Source of the DNA: Frondihabitans sp. 762G35
GTDB taxonomy: Bacteria; Actinomycetota; Actinomycetes; Actinomycetales; Microbacteriaceae
Length of the DNA stretch: 64,000 nucleotides
Reading direction: 5' to 3'
Assembly: GCF_002074055.1 (NCBI RefSeq)
Contig: NZ_CP014619.1
Location: forward strand, 1,178,001 to 1,242,000
The notes beneath the pieces were generated by a model that was not told the origin of the DNA, ran no database searches, and was given only the letters and a program-made list of their open reading frames with translations. Below are positions 9,024 through 17,493 of this stretch, piece after piece. A program made the translations under genes and the position numbers. Every line of letters starts with the position of its first letter. The first letter of the stretch is position 1.

Positions 9024-10547
9024 ATGGCAGACGACGACACCGACTTCGACACGGACACTGGTCCCGACCTCGACGGGACCATGGTCGACCGCCTGGCGAC
9101 CCTCGACGACGTCGACGCCGAGCAGCGTGCCGCCGCCCTCCGCGCCGGGCTGGAGCAGTACGAGCTCGACGACGAAGACATCGACGTCCTCGAGGGGTCG
9201 GAGTGGGATCCGAACGCGATCACCTACGCCCCCGCTCTGCCCGTCCTCGCCATCGTGGGCCGGCCGAACGTCGGCAAGTCGCAGCTCGTGAACCGCATCC
9301 TCGGCCGGCGCGAAGCCGTCGTCGAGGACACCCCGGGAGTGACCCGCGACCGCGTCTCGTACAAGGCCGAGTGGGGTGGCCGCCGCTACACCATCGTCGA
9401 CACCGGCGGGTGGGAGCCCGACGCGATCGGCATCGACGCGTCGGTCGCCATGCAGGCCGAGATCGCCGTCGACCTCGCCGACGCCGTCCTCTTCGTGGTC
9501 GACGTCAACGTGGGGGCCACCTCCACCGACGAGCACGTCGTCTCGATGCTCCGCAAGACGCACAAGCCCGTCATCCTGGTCGCGAACAAGACCGACGACG
9601 ACCGCAAGGCGATCCAGGCCTCCGAGCTCTGGTCGCTGGGCCTCGGCGAGCCGTTCCCCGTCTCCGCGCTCCACGGGCGCGGGGTGGCCGACCTGCTCGA
9701 CAAGGCGATGGCGACCCTTCCCGCCGTGTCGAACGTGGCGAAGGAGGAGATCGGCGGCCCCCGTCGCGTCGCCATCCTCGGGCGCCCGAACGTCGGCAAG
9801 TCGTCCCTGCTCAACCGGGCCGCCGGCGAGGAGCGCGTCGTCGTCAACGAGATCGCCGGCACCACGCGTGACCCCGTCGACGAGCAGGTCGAGATCGGCG
9901 GTCGCATCTGGACCTTCGTCGACACCGCCGGCATCCGCAAGCGCGTCCACCTGCAGCAGGGTGCCGACTTCTACGCGTCGCTCCGCACCTCGGCGGCGCT
10001 CGAGAAGGCCGAGGTGGCCGTCGTCGTCCTCGACGTCACCGAGTCGATCTCCACGCAGGATCTCCGCATCATCGACCTCGTCCTCGAGTCCGGGCGCGCC
10101 CTCGTGCTCGCCTTCAACAAGTGGGACCTCCTCGACGACGAACGCCGCCGCTACCTCGAGCGCGAGATCGAGCAGGATCTCGACCACGTCTCCTGGGCCC
10201 CCCGCGTCAACATCTCCGCGAAGACCGGCCGCCACCTGGAGCGACTCGTCCCCGCCCTCGAGCTCGCCCTCGAGTCGTGGGACACCCGCATCCCCACCGG
10301 CAAGTTCAACGCCCTCCTCGCCGAGCTCACGCAGGAGCACCCGCACCCCGTCCGCGGCGGCAAGCAGCCCCGCATCCTGTTCGGCACCCAGGCCGCGAAC
10401 CGGCCCCCGACGTTCGTGCTCTTCACCACCGGGTTCCTCGACCCGCAGTACCGCCGCTTCATCACGCGTCGACTGCGGGAGATCTTCGGGTTCGAAGGAA
10501 CGCCCATCACCGTCAACATGCGAGTCCGCGAGAAGCGCAAGCGCTGA
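9024..10547 (+). CDS. der: Ribosome assembly GTPase Der (EngA), double G-domain
   Basis: 507 aa, ATG 9024 preceded by AGGAG. Two tandem GTPase domains are visible. The first has GRPNVGKSQ, a DTGGW switch II and a NKTD base motif. The second has [15 protein letters not shown] and NKWD. A C-terminal KH-like domain follows (about residues 415-505, ending [11 protein letters not shown]). Der matures the 50S subunit. The 75-residue acidic N-terminal extension ([16 protein letters not shown]) is typical of Actinobacteria. It is the last gene of the housekeeping block. Confidence 0.96.
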   Translation: MADDDTDFDTDTGPDLDGTMVDRLATLDDVDAEQRAAALRAGLEQYELDDEDIDVLEGSEWDPNAITYAPALPVLAIVGRPNVGKSQLVNRILGRREAVVEDTPGVTRDRVSYKAEWGGRRYTIVDTGGWEPDAIGIDASVAMQAEIAVDLADAVLFVVDVNVGATSTDEHVVSMLRKTHKPVILVANKTDDDRKAIQASELWSLGLGEPFPVSALHGRGVADLLDKAMATLPAVSNVAKEEIGGPRRVAILGRPNVGKSSLLNRAAGEERVVVNEIAGTTRDPVDEQVEIGGRIWTFVDTAGIRKRVHLQQGADFYASLRTSAALEKAEVAVVVLDVTESISTQDLRIIDLVLESGRALVLAFNKWDLLDDERRRYLEREIEQDLDHVSWAPRVNISAKTGRHLERLVPALELALESWDTRIPTGKFNALLAELTQEHPHPVRGGKQPRILFGTQAANRPPTFVLFTTGFLDPQYRRFITRRLREIFGFEGTPITVNMRVREKRKR

Positions 10548-10704
10548 GCGGGGCCGGGGCACGCGGCTCGCGGCGTTGTCGTCGGTTTCGATAGCGCTGC
10601 TATCGCGGCCCTCCTCCGCCTTGCGATCCGCGCACCCTGGCCCCGCTCGGCGGGGGTGGGCGGAGGCAGGTCCGGGCGTGCTGCGCACGGCCCCAGAGCG
10701 CTAA

Positions 10705-10764
10705 ACCCTCGTGCTCGGGCGCGGCGGTGGTCCTAGGACCACCGCGGACGCCGAACACGAGGGT
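10705..10764. terminator. 60-bp near-perfect palindrome (30-bp arms centred on CCTAGG)
   Basis: The left arm starts ACCCTCGTGCTCGG and ends GGTGGTCCT. The right arm mirrors it as AGGACCACC through AACACGAGGGT. About 25 of 30 positions pair, with mismatches clustered in the middle of the arms. It sits in the 270-bp gap between der and the next gene, both on the plus strand. It could be a strong extended terminator, but there is no U-tract. A mobile palindromic (REP/MITE-like) unit is the alternative. A smaller hairpin, CGATAGC-GCT-GCTATCG, lies near 10588-10604. Confidence 0.7.
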
Positions 10765-10820
10765 GCAGCGGTGCCGGTGTGCCGGGCGCGGCTTTGCAGC
10801 GCCGCCCGGGAGCGGCGAGA

Positions 10821-11378
10821 ATGGGCGTCACCATGGGCAACGCAACCGAGTCGCAGCGCGGCGGGCGCATCGAGCGGCTCTGGGAAGCGCTCGACGTCGA
10901 CCGGCTCGCCGGCGGCCGCCAGCACGACGTCGTCATCCGCGAGGACATGCGGTCCCACCCGCAGACGGTCCGCGCGTTCCAGGGCATCCGATGGCTGCTC
11001 GTCGGTGAGACCCTCGTCGGCCTGACGGCCATCGTCGTCGCGCTCGTCCTCACCTCGCGCGGCGTCACCGTGCCCTGGGCCGTCTGGTTCCGCTCCACGG
11101 TCGTCCTGCTCATCACCCTGTCGCTCTACGTCTTCGCGTGGCGCGCGCAGCTCGGCTACTACTGGGCCTACGCCCGGCTCCGGCTCTTCAGCAGGATCTT
11201 CCCCGTCGTCACCCTGGTGATCGCCTGCATCCCGGGCCTCTACCCGTTCTGGATGGTCATCGAGCAGATCGTCTTCTCGCTCCTCATGATCGGCATCGGC
11301 GACCTCCTCACGACCGACCACATGCGGGAGGTGTTCCCGTCGCGGGCGCGGCGCGAGGCGGCGGCACGTCGGTCCTGA
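10821..11378 (+). CDS. Hypothetical integral membrane protein
   Basis: About 185 aa (or 181 from the second ATG at 10833). It has a charged N-terminal cytoplasmic region with WEALDVDRLAGGRQHDVV and RSHPQTVRAFQGIRW. Four hydrophobic segments follow: GETLVGLTAIVVALVL, FRSTVVLLITLSLYVFAW, FPVVTLVIACIPGLYPFWMV and QIVFSLLMIGIGDLL. A basic tail ends the protein. No enzyme motif is visible and I do not recognise the family. It stands alone after the 60-bp palindrome, and no convincing Shine-Dalgarno precedes either ATG. Confidence 0.8.
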   Translation: MGVTMGNATESQRGGRIERLWEALDVDRLAGGRQHDVVIREDMRSHPQTVRAFQGIRWLLVGETLVGLTAIVVALVLTSRGVTVPWAVWFRSTVVLLITLSLYVFAWRAQLGYYWAYARLRLFSRIFPVVTLVIACIPGLYPFWMVIEQIVFSLLMIGIGDLLTTDHMREVFPSRARREAAARRS

Positions 11379-11541
11379 CGTCGTCCTGACCGGCAGTGCG
11401 GTGGTCGTCACCCCGCCGGTCCCCGAAGTGGGGCCTGCGGCCTCGCCACGTCGAACGCATAGTGGAGTCGTGGAGTTCGGGCTCCCGATTCGGACGACCG
11501 GCGATGGTCCTGCGATTCACGACATGGTGGGGGTGATCAGC

Positions 11542-12201
11542 GTGACCGAAAGTACTGATGCGACCGTCGTCGTTCGAGTGTCCCCGACGCTCTCCCGCCT
11601 GCCCCGTCGACGTTTTCTGGGTGCTCTTCTCGTCGCGGGTGCCGCGGCCGCTGCCTCCGCACTCTCGCAACCGACGTCGGGCTTCTCCCTCTCGGGAGCG
11701 CCGGCGCATCGGTCGGCGTCCACCGACGGCTCTGGAGGGGGTTCCAAGACCGACTCGATCGTGGGGGCGACGCCACGGACGACGGGACTCCTCGTGAGTC
11801 TGTCCGGAACGTCGATCGAACTCACCGTGGACGCACTCAAGCTCTTCCCGCTCGAAGCGACGAAAACGAGGCTCACCAGCGCGAATTCGTCGAGCGTGCG
11901 GGCCGCACGTCAAGCGTCTCGGTCCGTCTCCTGGGGAGGGGTCAGGCTGTCCGACGTCGTGGCGGCGGTGGGCGGCGACGGGTCGCAGGCGGTTCGAATC
12001 GCGGTCGCGCCCGAGGCGAGGCCCAGCGCGCAGATACTTCTCTCCGCGAAGCAGAGCTCCGCTGCTGACACGCTCGTCGCAGTGATGCGCGAGGGAGGCG
12101 ACCTCGACGGACGTCCGGGAACCGCTCTCCATCTCGTCACCGGCGGCCGCTCGATCGCCCTCCCCGTCGATGCGATGGTCACGATCGAGGTTCTCGCCTG
12201 A
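11542..12201 (+). CDS. Tat-exported protein with molybdopterin-oxidoreductase (SUOX)-like fold remnant
   Basis: About 219 aa from GTG 11542, chosen because a GGGGGTG purine run lies 6-12 bp upstream; an in-frame ATG exists at 11524. The N-terminus has a twin-arginine signal (RRRFLGALLVAGAAAAASALS), so folded export is likely. The mature part ends with elements resembling the sulfite-oxidase-type domain: WGGVRLSDVVAAVGG, then a VAV strand and a GRSIALPVDAMVTIEVLA finish. The conserved Cys that binds molybdopterin in that family is not seen, so it is probably catalytically inert; this assignment is tentative. Its TGA overlaps the ATG of the beta-helix gene (TGATG), implying the two are co-translated and work together outside the cell. 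Confidence 0.65.
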   Translation: MTESTDATVVVRVSPTLSRLPRRRFLGALLVAGAAAAASALSQPTSGFSLSGAPAHRSASTDGSGGGSKTDSIVGATPRTTGLLVSLSGTSIELTVDALKLFPLEATKTRLTSANSSSVRAARQASRSVSWGGVRLSDVVAAVGGDGSQAVRIAVAPEARPSAQILLSAKQSSAADTLVAVMREGGDLDGRPGTALHLVTGGRSIALPVDAMVTIEVLA

Positions 12202-13526
12202 TGCTGGACACCCGCGGCACCTTCCGATCCCTCTACCCCAGCGGCCGGCGCACGCTCTACGTGCGCGCGGATGGAGACGATGCTGGCTCAGGGCTCACGG
12301 CAGCCGCCGCCAAGCGCACCATCCAGGCCGCGGTGGATATCTGCCGCGCGGGTGACCGCATCCTCGTCGGAACCGGAACATACGGGCACACGCAGTTCTT
12401 CGAGAAGAACGGCTCGGCGACGGAGTGGATAACTCTGGAGAGCGTGCCCGGTGCCCGCCCGGTCATCGACGTGACGAAGTCCGTCGCGTCGTGGAATGCC
12501 TCGAAGCGGAACAACGGCATCGACGTCCAACTGTCCTCCCGGATCGCGATCTTCGGGCTGGAGGTCCGCGGCGATCAGCGGAGTGTCGACCCGGATCCCT
12601 CGGGCATAGCCATCTTCCGCGGCTCGAGCCGCATCGCGGTCTGGGGCTGCCACGTCCATGATTTCCCCGGAGGCGGAATCAACTGCTTTTACGCCGCCGA
12701 GACGTGGATCGGCTCTCGCCGCCTCGAGGCTGGAGGTTGGGATTCGGTCGACCTGTTCTTCAACACGATCAACGCGACCTCCAGATACTCCACGTTCAAC
12801 ACGTCCGGCATCAGCTTCTACGGCGGGGAGGACCTGACCGGCGGGACCATCGACGGACGATACGGGTACCGAGCCGTCGGGAACTACATCTACGACGTGG
12901 TCTGCACTGTGCCCTATCGCCCCGGCGGGTTCTCCGACGTCACGGACGGAAACGGGATCAGTCCCGATTCGCTCGCGGTTCCGAACAGCCTCAATCCCGG
13001 TCTCAGGCCCTATCTCAAACGAGGGCTCATCGAGGGCAACGTGATCACGGCCTGCGGCGGCCGCGGAGTCCACATCTACAACTCGAAGAACATCGATGTC
13101 GTCAACAACACGCTCGTGGGGAACCTCCGGACGAAGAGCCCCTACATCTCGGGCTCGACGGAGATCGACGTGCAACTGGACACTCCCGATGCGAACAACG
13201 GTGTGACGATCGCCAACAACCTCCTTGCTCCTCTCCACACCACTCGCGTCTTCGACCATGTCGCGCAGACGATCACGGGGAACACCGCCCTCGGAGGCAC
13301 GGACGCGATCCCGCGGGGGAACCAGAGCCTGCGATCCATCGGGCTGAAAGCGTTCGTCGCGATCCCGACGACGCCCGGTCTCGTCGGGGGAATGCCGCTC
13401 GGACACCTCGCCCCCAGGGTCGTCACCACCGTGCAGAAGAGGACCGGCAGCCTGGGTTATCGGGCTCTCGGGATCAGCAGGCAGACCGGATCCACGGTGG
13501 CGGTCGGAGCCGTTCTCGCGACATGA
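12201..13526 (+). CDS. Right-handed parallel beta-helix protein (polysaccharide-active candidate)
   Basis: 441 aa, translationally coupled to the preceding Tat protein. The start resembles the head of pectate-lyase-like helices (TLYVRADGDDAGSGLTAAAA, TIQAAVDICRAGDRILVGTGTY). Repeating Asn/Gly-rich coils follow (SSRIAIFGLEVRG, SSRIAVWGCHVHDFPGGGIN, RGLIEGNVITACGGRGVHIY, KNIDVVNNTLVGN, NNGVTIANNLLAP). These are typical of PbH1 repeats. No classical signal peptide is visible in this frame. It converges on the polysaccharide operon, so a role in cutting or modifying that polymer is plausible but inferred. Confidence 0.85.
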   Translation: MLDTRGTFRSLYPSGRRTLYVRADGDDAGSGLTAAAAKRTIQAAVDICRAGDRILVGTGTYGHTQFFEKNGSATEWITLESVPGARPVIDVTKSVASWNASKRNNGIDVQLSSRIAIFGLEVRGDQRSVDPDPSGIAIFRGSSRIAVWGCHVHDFPGGGINCFYAAETWIGSRRLEAGGWDSVDLFFNTINATSRYSTFNTSGISFYGGEDLTGGTIDGRYGYRAVGNYIYDVVCTVPYRPGGFSDVTDGNGISPDSLAVPNSLNPGLRPYLKRGLIEGNVITACGGRGVHIYNSKNIDVVNNTLVGNLRTKSPYISGSTEIDVQLDTPDANNGVTIANNLLAPLHTTRVFDHVAQTITGNTALGGTDAIPRGNQSLRSIGLKAFVAIPTTPGLVGGMPLGHLAPRVVTTVQKRTGSLGYRALGISRQTGSTVAVGAVLAT

Positions 13527-13544
13527 CTCCGACCCTCCGTGACC

Positions 13545-14996
13545 TCAGGGAGCGGTGACGCCCCTCCGAGCCGATCTGCGTCCGGCAGGAGCCGTCACCT
13601 CGGAGGCCGCCCCTGCGGCTCCGACCCGGATGAGGACGTTATTGGCATCCCTCTTCTCGGTGCGCTCCCAGACGAGACCTCCGTCGCGCAGGAACATGAC
13701 GAATCCCTTGGCGAGCGGCACGAGCCACCAGAGCCAATAGCCCAGGATGAAGACGAGGTTGACTCGAGCCACGAATACGGCACGATCGCGTCGGCGAGGA
13801 AGCACCGGTCGCGACATCCTGGCGGCCTGAACCATTCCACGGATCATCAGAACGAGCGCGAGGAGCATCGTCACGAGCGAGATGACGATCGCCGCAGGAT
13901 TCAGGATGCCGGGGCCGTTGATGCCGAGATCGACGAGTGCGAGGATCCCCACGGTGAAACCGATGGGGTTGAACGCAAGCGACAGACACGGCACGAAGTT
14001 GAGCCGGGCCCGGAATCGCTGACCGGGCGTCATCCCCATGCGAGTCAGGGGAGTGGAGAGGCTCTGGAAGAATCCGGCTACCCAGCGCTTCCGCTGCGTG
14101 ACGCCCTGGCTCCAGGTCGCGGGGACCTCCTCGATCAAAGGCGATTCCACGACTCCCAACCGTCGGCCGTTCGTCCACATGCGCATACCGATCTCCGGGT
14201 CCTCGATCGTCAGCCAGGGATGGAACCCCCCGACTTCGAGGAGATCGCCGAATCGGAAGAAGAGACCCTTGCCGAGCACATAGAACGGATGCTTGCCGTG
14301 GGCGGACATGTGCTTGTAGAGCGAGGAATCCCACGCGATGTGGTCCATGCCATAGAACGAGGCGGGCCAGCTGCCGAGGAGGTTTCCCGTGATGTTGGTG
14401 TTCTGGACGACGTCGTACGACTCCATCCCGATCGCCGCCGTCTGCCAGAAATCAGCCGGCACGACGCTGTCGGCGTCGATGTAGGAGAGGAGCGCGTCTT
14501 CGTTGCCGGGCGCGACCTGGTACATGGCCCAGATGAGCTGCCGCGTCTTCTTCGGCGGCAGGGATCGGTCGCCGGCACGCTTGTCCTGGTGCCACCAGTA
14601 AGCCTTGGGATTTGCGTCCCAGGCGTTCCAGACGCTGTCCCAACTCGGATCGGTCGTGGCCGGAACGGGGAGCACCTCAAGGAAGGAGAACTCCTCCTGC
14701 AGCCGCCGGAGCGACGCGATCGTGTCCGGGTCGTTGTCGTTCGGGATCGAGATGACCCTCAGGAGTTCCTTCGGGTAGTCGGCACGCTGCATCCCCGTGA
14801 AGGTCGTCCTCATGGTCGCTTCCAGTTCGTGGAGGACGGGGTAGAAGAGAACGATCTTGGGAAGGGGACGCTGCGGGCGAGCTGCGCGATCGACGAGGTC
14901 GACGGGAAGGGAGTAGAACCACAGGGTGACCAGGATGCCGACGAGGTAGACACCCTGGACGACCACCAACGTCCACGAAAGAACATCTCCGTTCAT
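13545..14996 (-). CDS. Membrane glycosyltransferase family 2, processive type
   Basis: 483 aa. A first membrane helix (VVVQGVYLVGILVTLWFYSL) precedes a cytosolic GT2 catalytic domain with PKIVLFYPVLHE, the metal-binding Asp174-x-Asp176 (SYIDADSVVP), the acceptor ED265-266 (TIEDPEIG) and QRKRW at 301-305 (QxxRW). C-terminal transmembrane helices follow. This layout is that of cellulose/hyaluronan-synthase-like enzymes that polymerise and extrude a glycan. The start overlaps the epimerase stop (ATGA), making it the last gene of a four-gene minus-strand operon. The sugar transferred is unknown; UDP-glucuronate or UDP-xylose made by its neighbours are the natural candidates. Confidence 0.9.
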   Translation of the reverse strand: MNGDVLSWTLVVVQGVYLVGILVTLWFYSLPVDLVDRAARPQRPLPKIVLFYPVLHELEATMRTTFTGMQRADYPKELLRVISIPNDNDPDTIASLRRLQEEFSFLEVLPVPATTDPSWDSVWNAWDANPKAYWWHQDKRAGDRSLPPKKTRQLIWAMYQVAPGNEDALLSYIDADSVVPADFWQTAAIGMESYDVVQNTNITGNLLGSWPASFYGMDHIAWDSSLYKHMSAHGKHPFYVLGKGLFFRFGDLLEVGGFHPWLTIEDPEIGMRMWTNGRRLGVVESPLIEEVPATWSQGVTQRKRWVAGFFQSLSTPLTRMGMTPGQRFRARLNFVPCLSLAFNPIGFTVGILALVDLGINGPGILNPAAIVISLVTMLLALVLMIRGMVQAARMSRPVLPRRRDRAVFVARVNLVFILGYWLWWLVPLAKGFVMFLRDGGLVWERTEKRDANNVLIRVGAAGAASEVTAPAGRRSARRGVTAP

Positions 14997-16111
14997 ACGG
15001 TCAGCCCTCGCTTCTTGAGCTCTTCGTTCGCAGCGCCGACACGATCGACCGCGGTCTGCTCGCTCACCCAGGCGACGAGCTCCTGCACGCCCTGGTCACG
15101 GAACCGGTACTCCGGCTCGAAGCCCAGGATCTCCTTGGCGAGCGTCGGATCCGCCCAGCAGTGCCGGATGTCACCGGCTCGATACTCTCCAGTGACGATG
15201 GGCTCGATCTCCTCGCGGCCGAGGGCCTTCGCCAGCAGCGTCGCCACCTCCTTGATGCTGATGGGATCACCGATGCCGATGTTGATCGCCTGACCGTTCG
15301 CCTTCGCGGCCGTGAGCGCCAGGACCGTGGCGCGCGCCACATCCTTGACGTGAATGAAATCGCGTTTCTGGTTCCCGTCCTCCATGATCACCGGCGGCTG
15401 ACCATTGAGGAGGCGGCCGCTGAAGATCGCCGCCACACCCGTGTAGGGATTCGACAGAGCCTGGCGCGGTCCGTACGCGTTGAAATAGCGCACCGCCGTG
15501 ACGTCGATGCCGTAGGCCGCTCCGACCGACAGCACGAGAAGCTCCTGATCCATCTTGGAGATCGCGTACACCGAGGTCGGGAAGAGGGGCTTGCTCTCCG
15601 CCGTCGGGACGGGCGAGAGCGCCTTCCCGCAGACGGGGCACTTCGGCTCCCACTCCCGGGCGACCAACTGGTCCTCGGAGCGCAGGCGCGGAGCGACGTC
15701 GCCGTGATCGTCGCAGTGGTAGGAGCCCTCACCGTAGATGGACATCGACGAGGCCACCACGATCTTCTTCACGGCGAAGTCGCCGTTGACGAGGATGTCG
15801 AGCAGGAGCGCCGTTCCGCCGGTGTTGGCCTCAACGTAGCGAGAGATCTCGTACATGGACTGGCCCACGCCCACCTCCGCGGCGAGGTGGACGATCTGTT
15901 CGATGCCGATCAGGGCCTCAGACAGGGCGGTGCGATCGTTCATGTCGCCCAGGACGAATTCCGCCTGTTCCGAGACGTGCTTCGGACCCGCACCGTTGTG
16001 GACCTGGTCGACCAGCTTGTCGTAGACGCGGACGTCGTGACCCTGGCCGAGAAGGATGTCGACGACGTGCGAACCGATGAAGCCGGCTCCGCCGGTGACG
16101 AGGATTTTCAT
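14993..16111 (-). CDS. NAD-dependent sugar epimerase/dehydratase with CPxCG insert (dTDP-rhamnose 4-epimerase-like)
   Basis: 372 aa extended SDR. The NAD-binding motif TGGAGFIGS is at residues 7-15. The catalytic triad is in SSMSIYG (about 121-127) and Tyr182-x3-Lys186 (VYAISK). Between them lies an insert with Cys158 and Cys161 (KCPVCGKAL), which is characteristic of the dTDP-L-rhamnose 4-epimerase (WbiB/Tll) branch and looks like half a zinc site; Cys133 and His132 are possible partners. It overlaps both neighbours by 4 bp, so it belongs to the uxs-ugd-epimerase-GT2 operon. The substrate is inferred, and another NDP-sugar is possible. Confidence 0.85.
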   Translation of the reverse strand: MKILVTGGAGFIGSHVVDILLGQGHDVRVYDKLVDQVHNGAGPKHVSEQAEFVLGDMNDRTALSEALIGIEQIVHLAAEVGVGQSMYEISRYVEANTGGTALLLDILVNGDFAVKKIVVASSMSIYGEGSYHCDDHGDVAPRLRSEDQLVAREWEPKCPVCGKALSPVPTAESKPLFPTSVYAISKMDQELLVLSVGAAYGIDVTAVRYFNAYGPRQALSNPYTGVAAIFSGRLLNGQPPVIMEDGNQKRDFIHVKDVARATVLALTAAKANGQAINIGIGDPISIKEVATLLAKALGREEIEPIVTGEYRAGDIRHCWADPTLAKEILGFEPEYRFRDQGVQELVAWVSEQTAVDRVGAANEELKKRGLTV

Positions 16112-17493
16112 GCGACTGCTTCTTTCTCGGCCGAGAGGGCGGCCATGTCAAGGGAGGAGGGGGTGTTCCAGGCGGGAGCCGGTGCACGACCGAGCGCGTG
16201 AACGGACCATCCGGCCGCGTTCCAGGCATCGACGTCGAGCTGATTGCGGCCGTCGATGACGAGGCGCGCCGAGACGAGGTCGTTCAGGATGCTCGGGTCG
16301 AGTTCTCGGTATTCGTCCCACTCGGTGAGATGAACGAGGAGCTCGGCTCCGATGCTCGCCTGCACAGTGGACTGCGCGTAGCTGAGGTGCGGCGCGATCC
16401 TGCGCGCGTTCTCGACGGCCGCGGGATCGTGGACGGTGACAAGGGCTCCGCGATCATGGAGGGCCCTCGCGACGAACAGCGCGGGGGAGTCGCGGACGTC
16501 ATCGCTGTTGGGTTTGAACGCGGCGCCGAGAATGGTGATGCGCCGCCCGCGGACGTCGCCGCCCAGGAGTTCCGCCGCGAGTTCGAGGACTCGATTCCGA
16601 CGACGCTGATTGACCGCGTCGACGGTGCCGAGGAACTCCAGAGCCTTGCCGACGCCGAGTTCTTCACCGCGAGCCCGGAATGCGCGGATGTCCTTGCCGA
16701 GGCAGCCTCCACCGAAGCCGACACCGGCGTTGAGGAAGCGACGACCGATGCGGGCATCCTGCCCGATGGCGTCGGCCAGGGTCGTGACGTCGGCGCCGAC
16801 GGTCTCGCAGACCTCTGCCATCGCGTTGATGAAGGAGATCTTCATCGCGAGGAAGGAGTTGGCCGCCACCTTGACGAGTTCGGCCGTCTCGAGATCCGTC
16901 GTGAAGCTCGGGGTACCCCCGTCGAGAATCGAGGAGTACACGGCACGCAGGATGCCCTCCGAGTCGGCATCGTCGACTCCGAAGACGAGACGATCCGGCG
17001 AGAGGGTGTCCTCGACGGCGAAGCCCTCTCGGAGGAATTCCGGATTCCATGCGACCCGGACGTCGACGCCCGTCGGCGCCAGCTCCTGCGCCAGCTCGCG
17101 GAGTCTGCGCGCCGTCCCCACGGGGACGGTCGACTTGCCGACGATCAGGCTTCCAGGTGTGAGCCCCCTCGCCAGTTCGGCCACGACGGCATCGACGAAC
17201 CGCATGTCCGCGGAGTCGGAATCGGCCTTCTGAGGAGTGCCGACGCAGACGAAGTGAACCTCCCCGAACGCGGCCGCCTGAGCTATCGACGTCGTGAAAC
17301 GCAGCCTGCCGGAGGCCACCGTCTCGTGGAGCAGCTCGGGGAGGCCGGGCTCGAAGAAGGGCGCGTGTCCCTGCTGGAGAGCGGCGATCTTCGACGGATC
17401 CGAGTCGACACCGAGGACGTCGTGTCCGAGCGCCGCCATCCCGGCCGCATGGACTGCGCCGAGGTACCCGGTGCCGATGACCGTGATGCGCAT
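16108..17493 (-). CDS. UDP-glucose 6-dehydrogenase
   Basis: 461 aa. It oxidises UDP-glucose twice to UDP-glucuronate using NAD+. The Rossmann start is MRITVIGTGYLGAVHAAGMA. The conserved FVCVGTPQ, KSTVPVGT and WNPEFLREG blocks follow. The catalytic Cys264 lies in GFGGGCLGKD, and the C-terminal UDP-binding domain has ITILGAAFKPNSDDVRDSP. It overlaps uxs (TGATG) and the epimerase (ATGA). Its product is the substrate of the upstream-encoded decarboxylase, so together they give UDP-glucuronate and UDP-xylose. Confidence 0.95.
   Translation of the reverse strand: MRITVIGTGYLGAVHAAGMAALGHDVLGVDSDPSKIAALQQGHAPFFEPGLPELLHETVASGRLRFTTSIAQAAAFGEVHFVCVGTPQKADSDSADMRFVDAVVAELARGLTPGSLIVGKSTVPVGTARRLRELAQELAPTGVDVRVAWNPEFLREGFAVEDTLSPDRLVFGVDDADSEGILRAVYSSILDGGTPSFTTDLETAELVKVAANSFLAMKISFINAMAEVCETVGADVTTLADAIGQDARIGRRFLNAGVGFGGGCLGKDIRAFRARGEELGVGKALEFLGTVDAVNQRRRNRVLELAAELLGGDVRGRRITILGAAFKPNSDDVRDSPALFVARALHDRGALVTVHDPAAVENARRIAPHLSYAQSTVQASIGAELLVHLTEWDEYRELDPSILNDLVSARLVIDGRNQLDVDAWNAAGWSVHALGRAPAPAWNTPSSLDMAALSAEKEAVA

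Noticed and set aside
7590-10688. A 1,032-codon minus-strand frame opposite tyrA, cmk and der
   Set aside because: Overlaps three well-supported genes entirely; composition is the typical antisense shadow of high-GC coding DNA.
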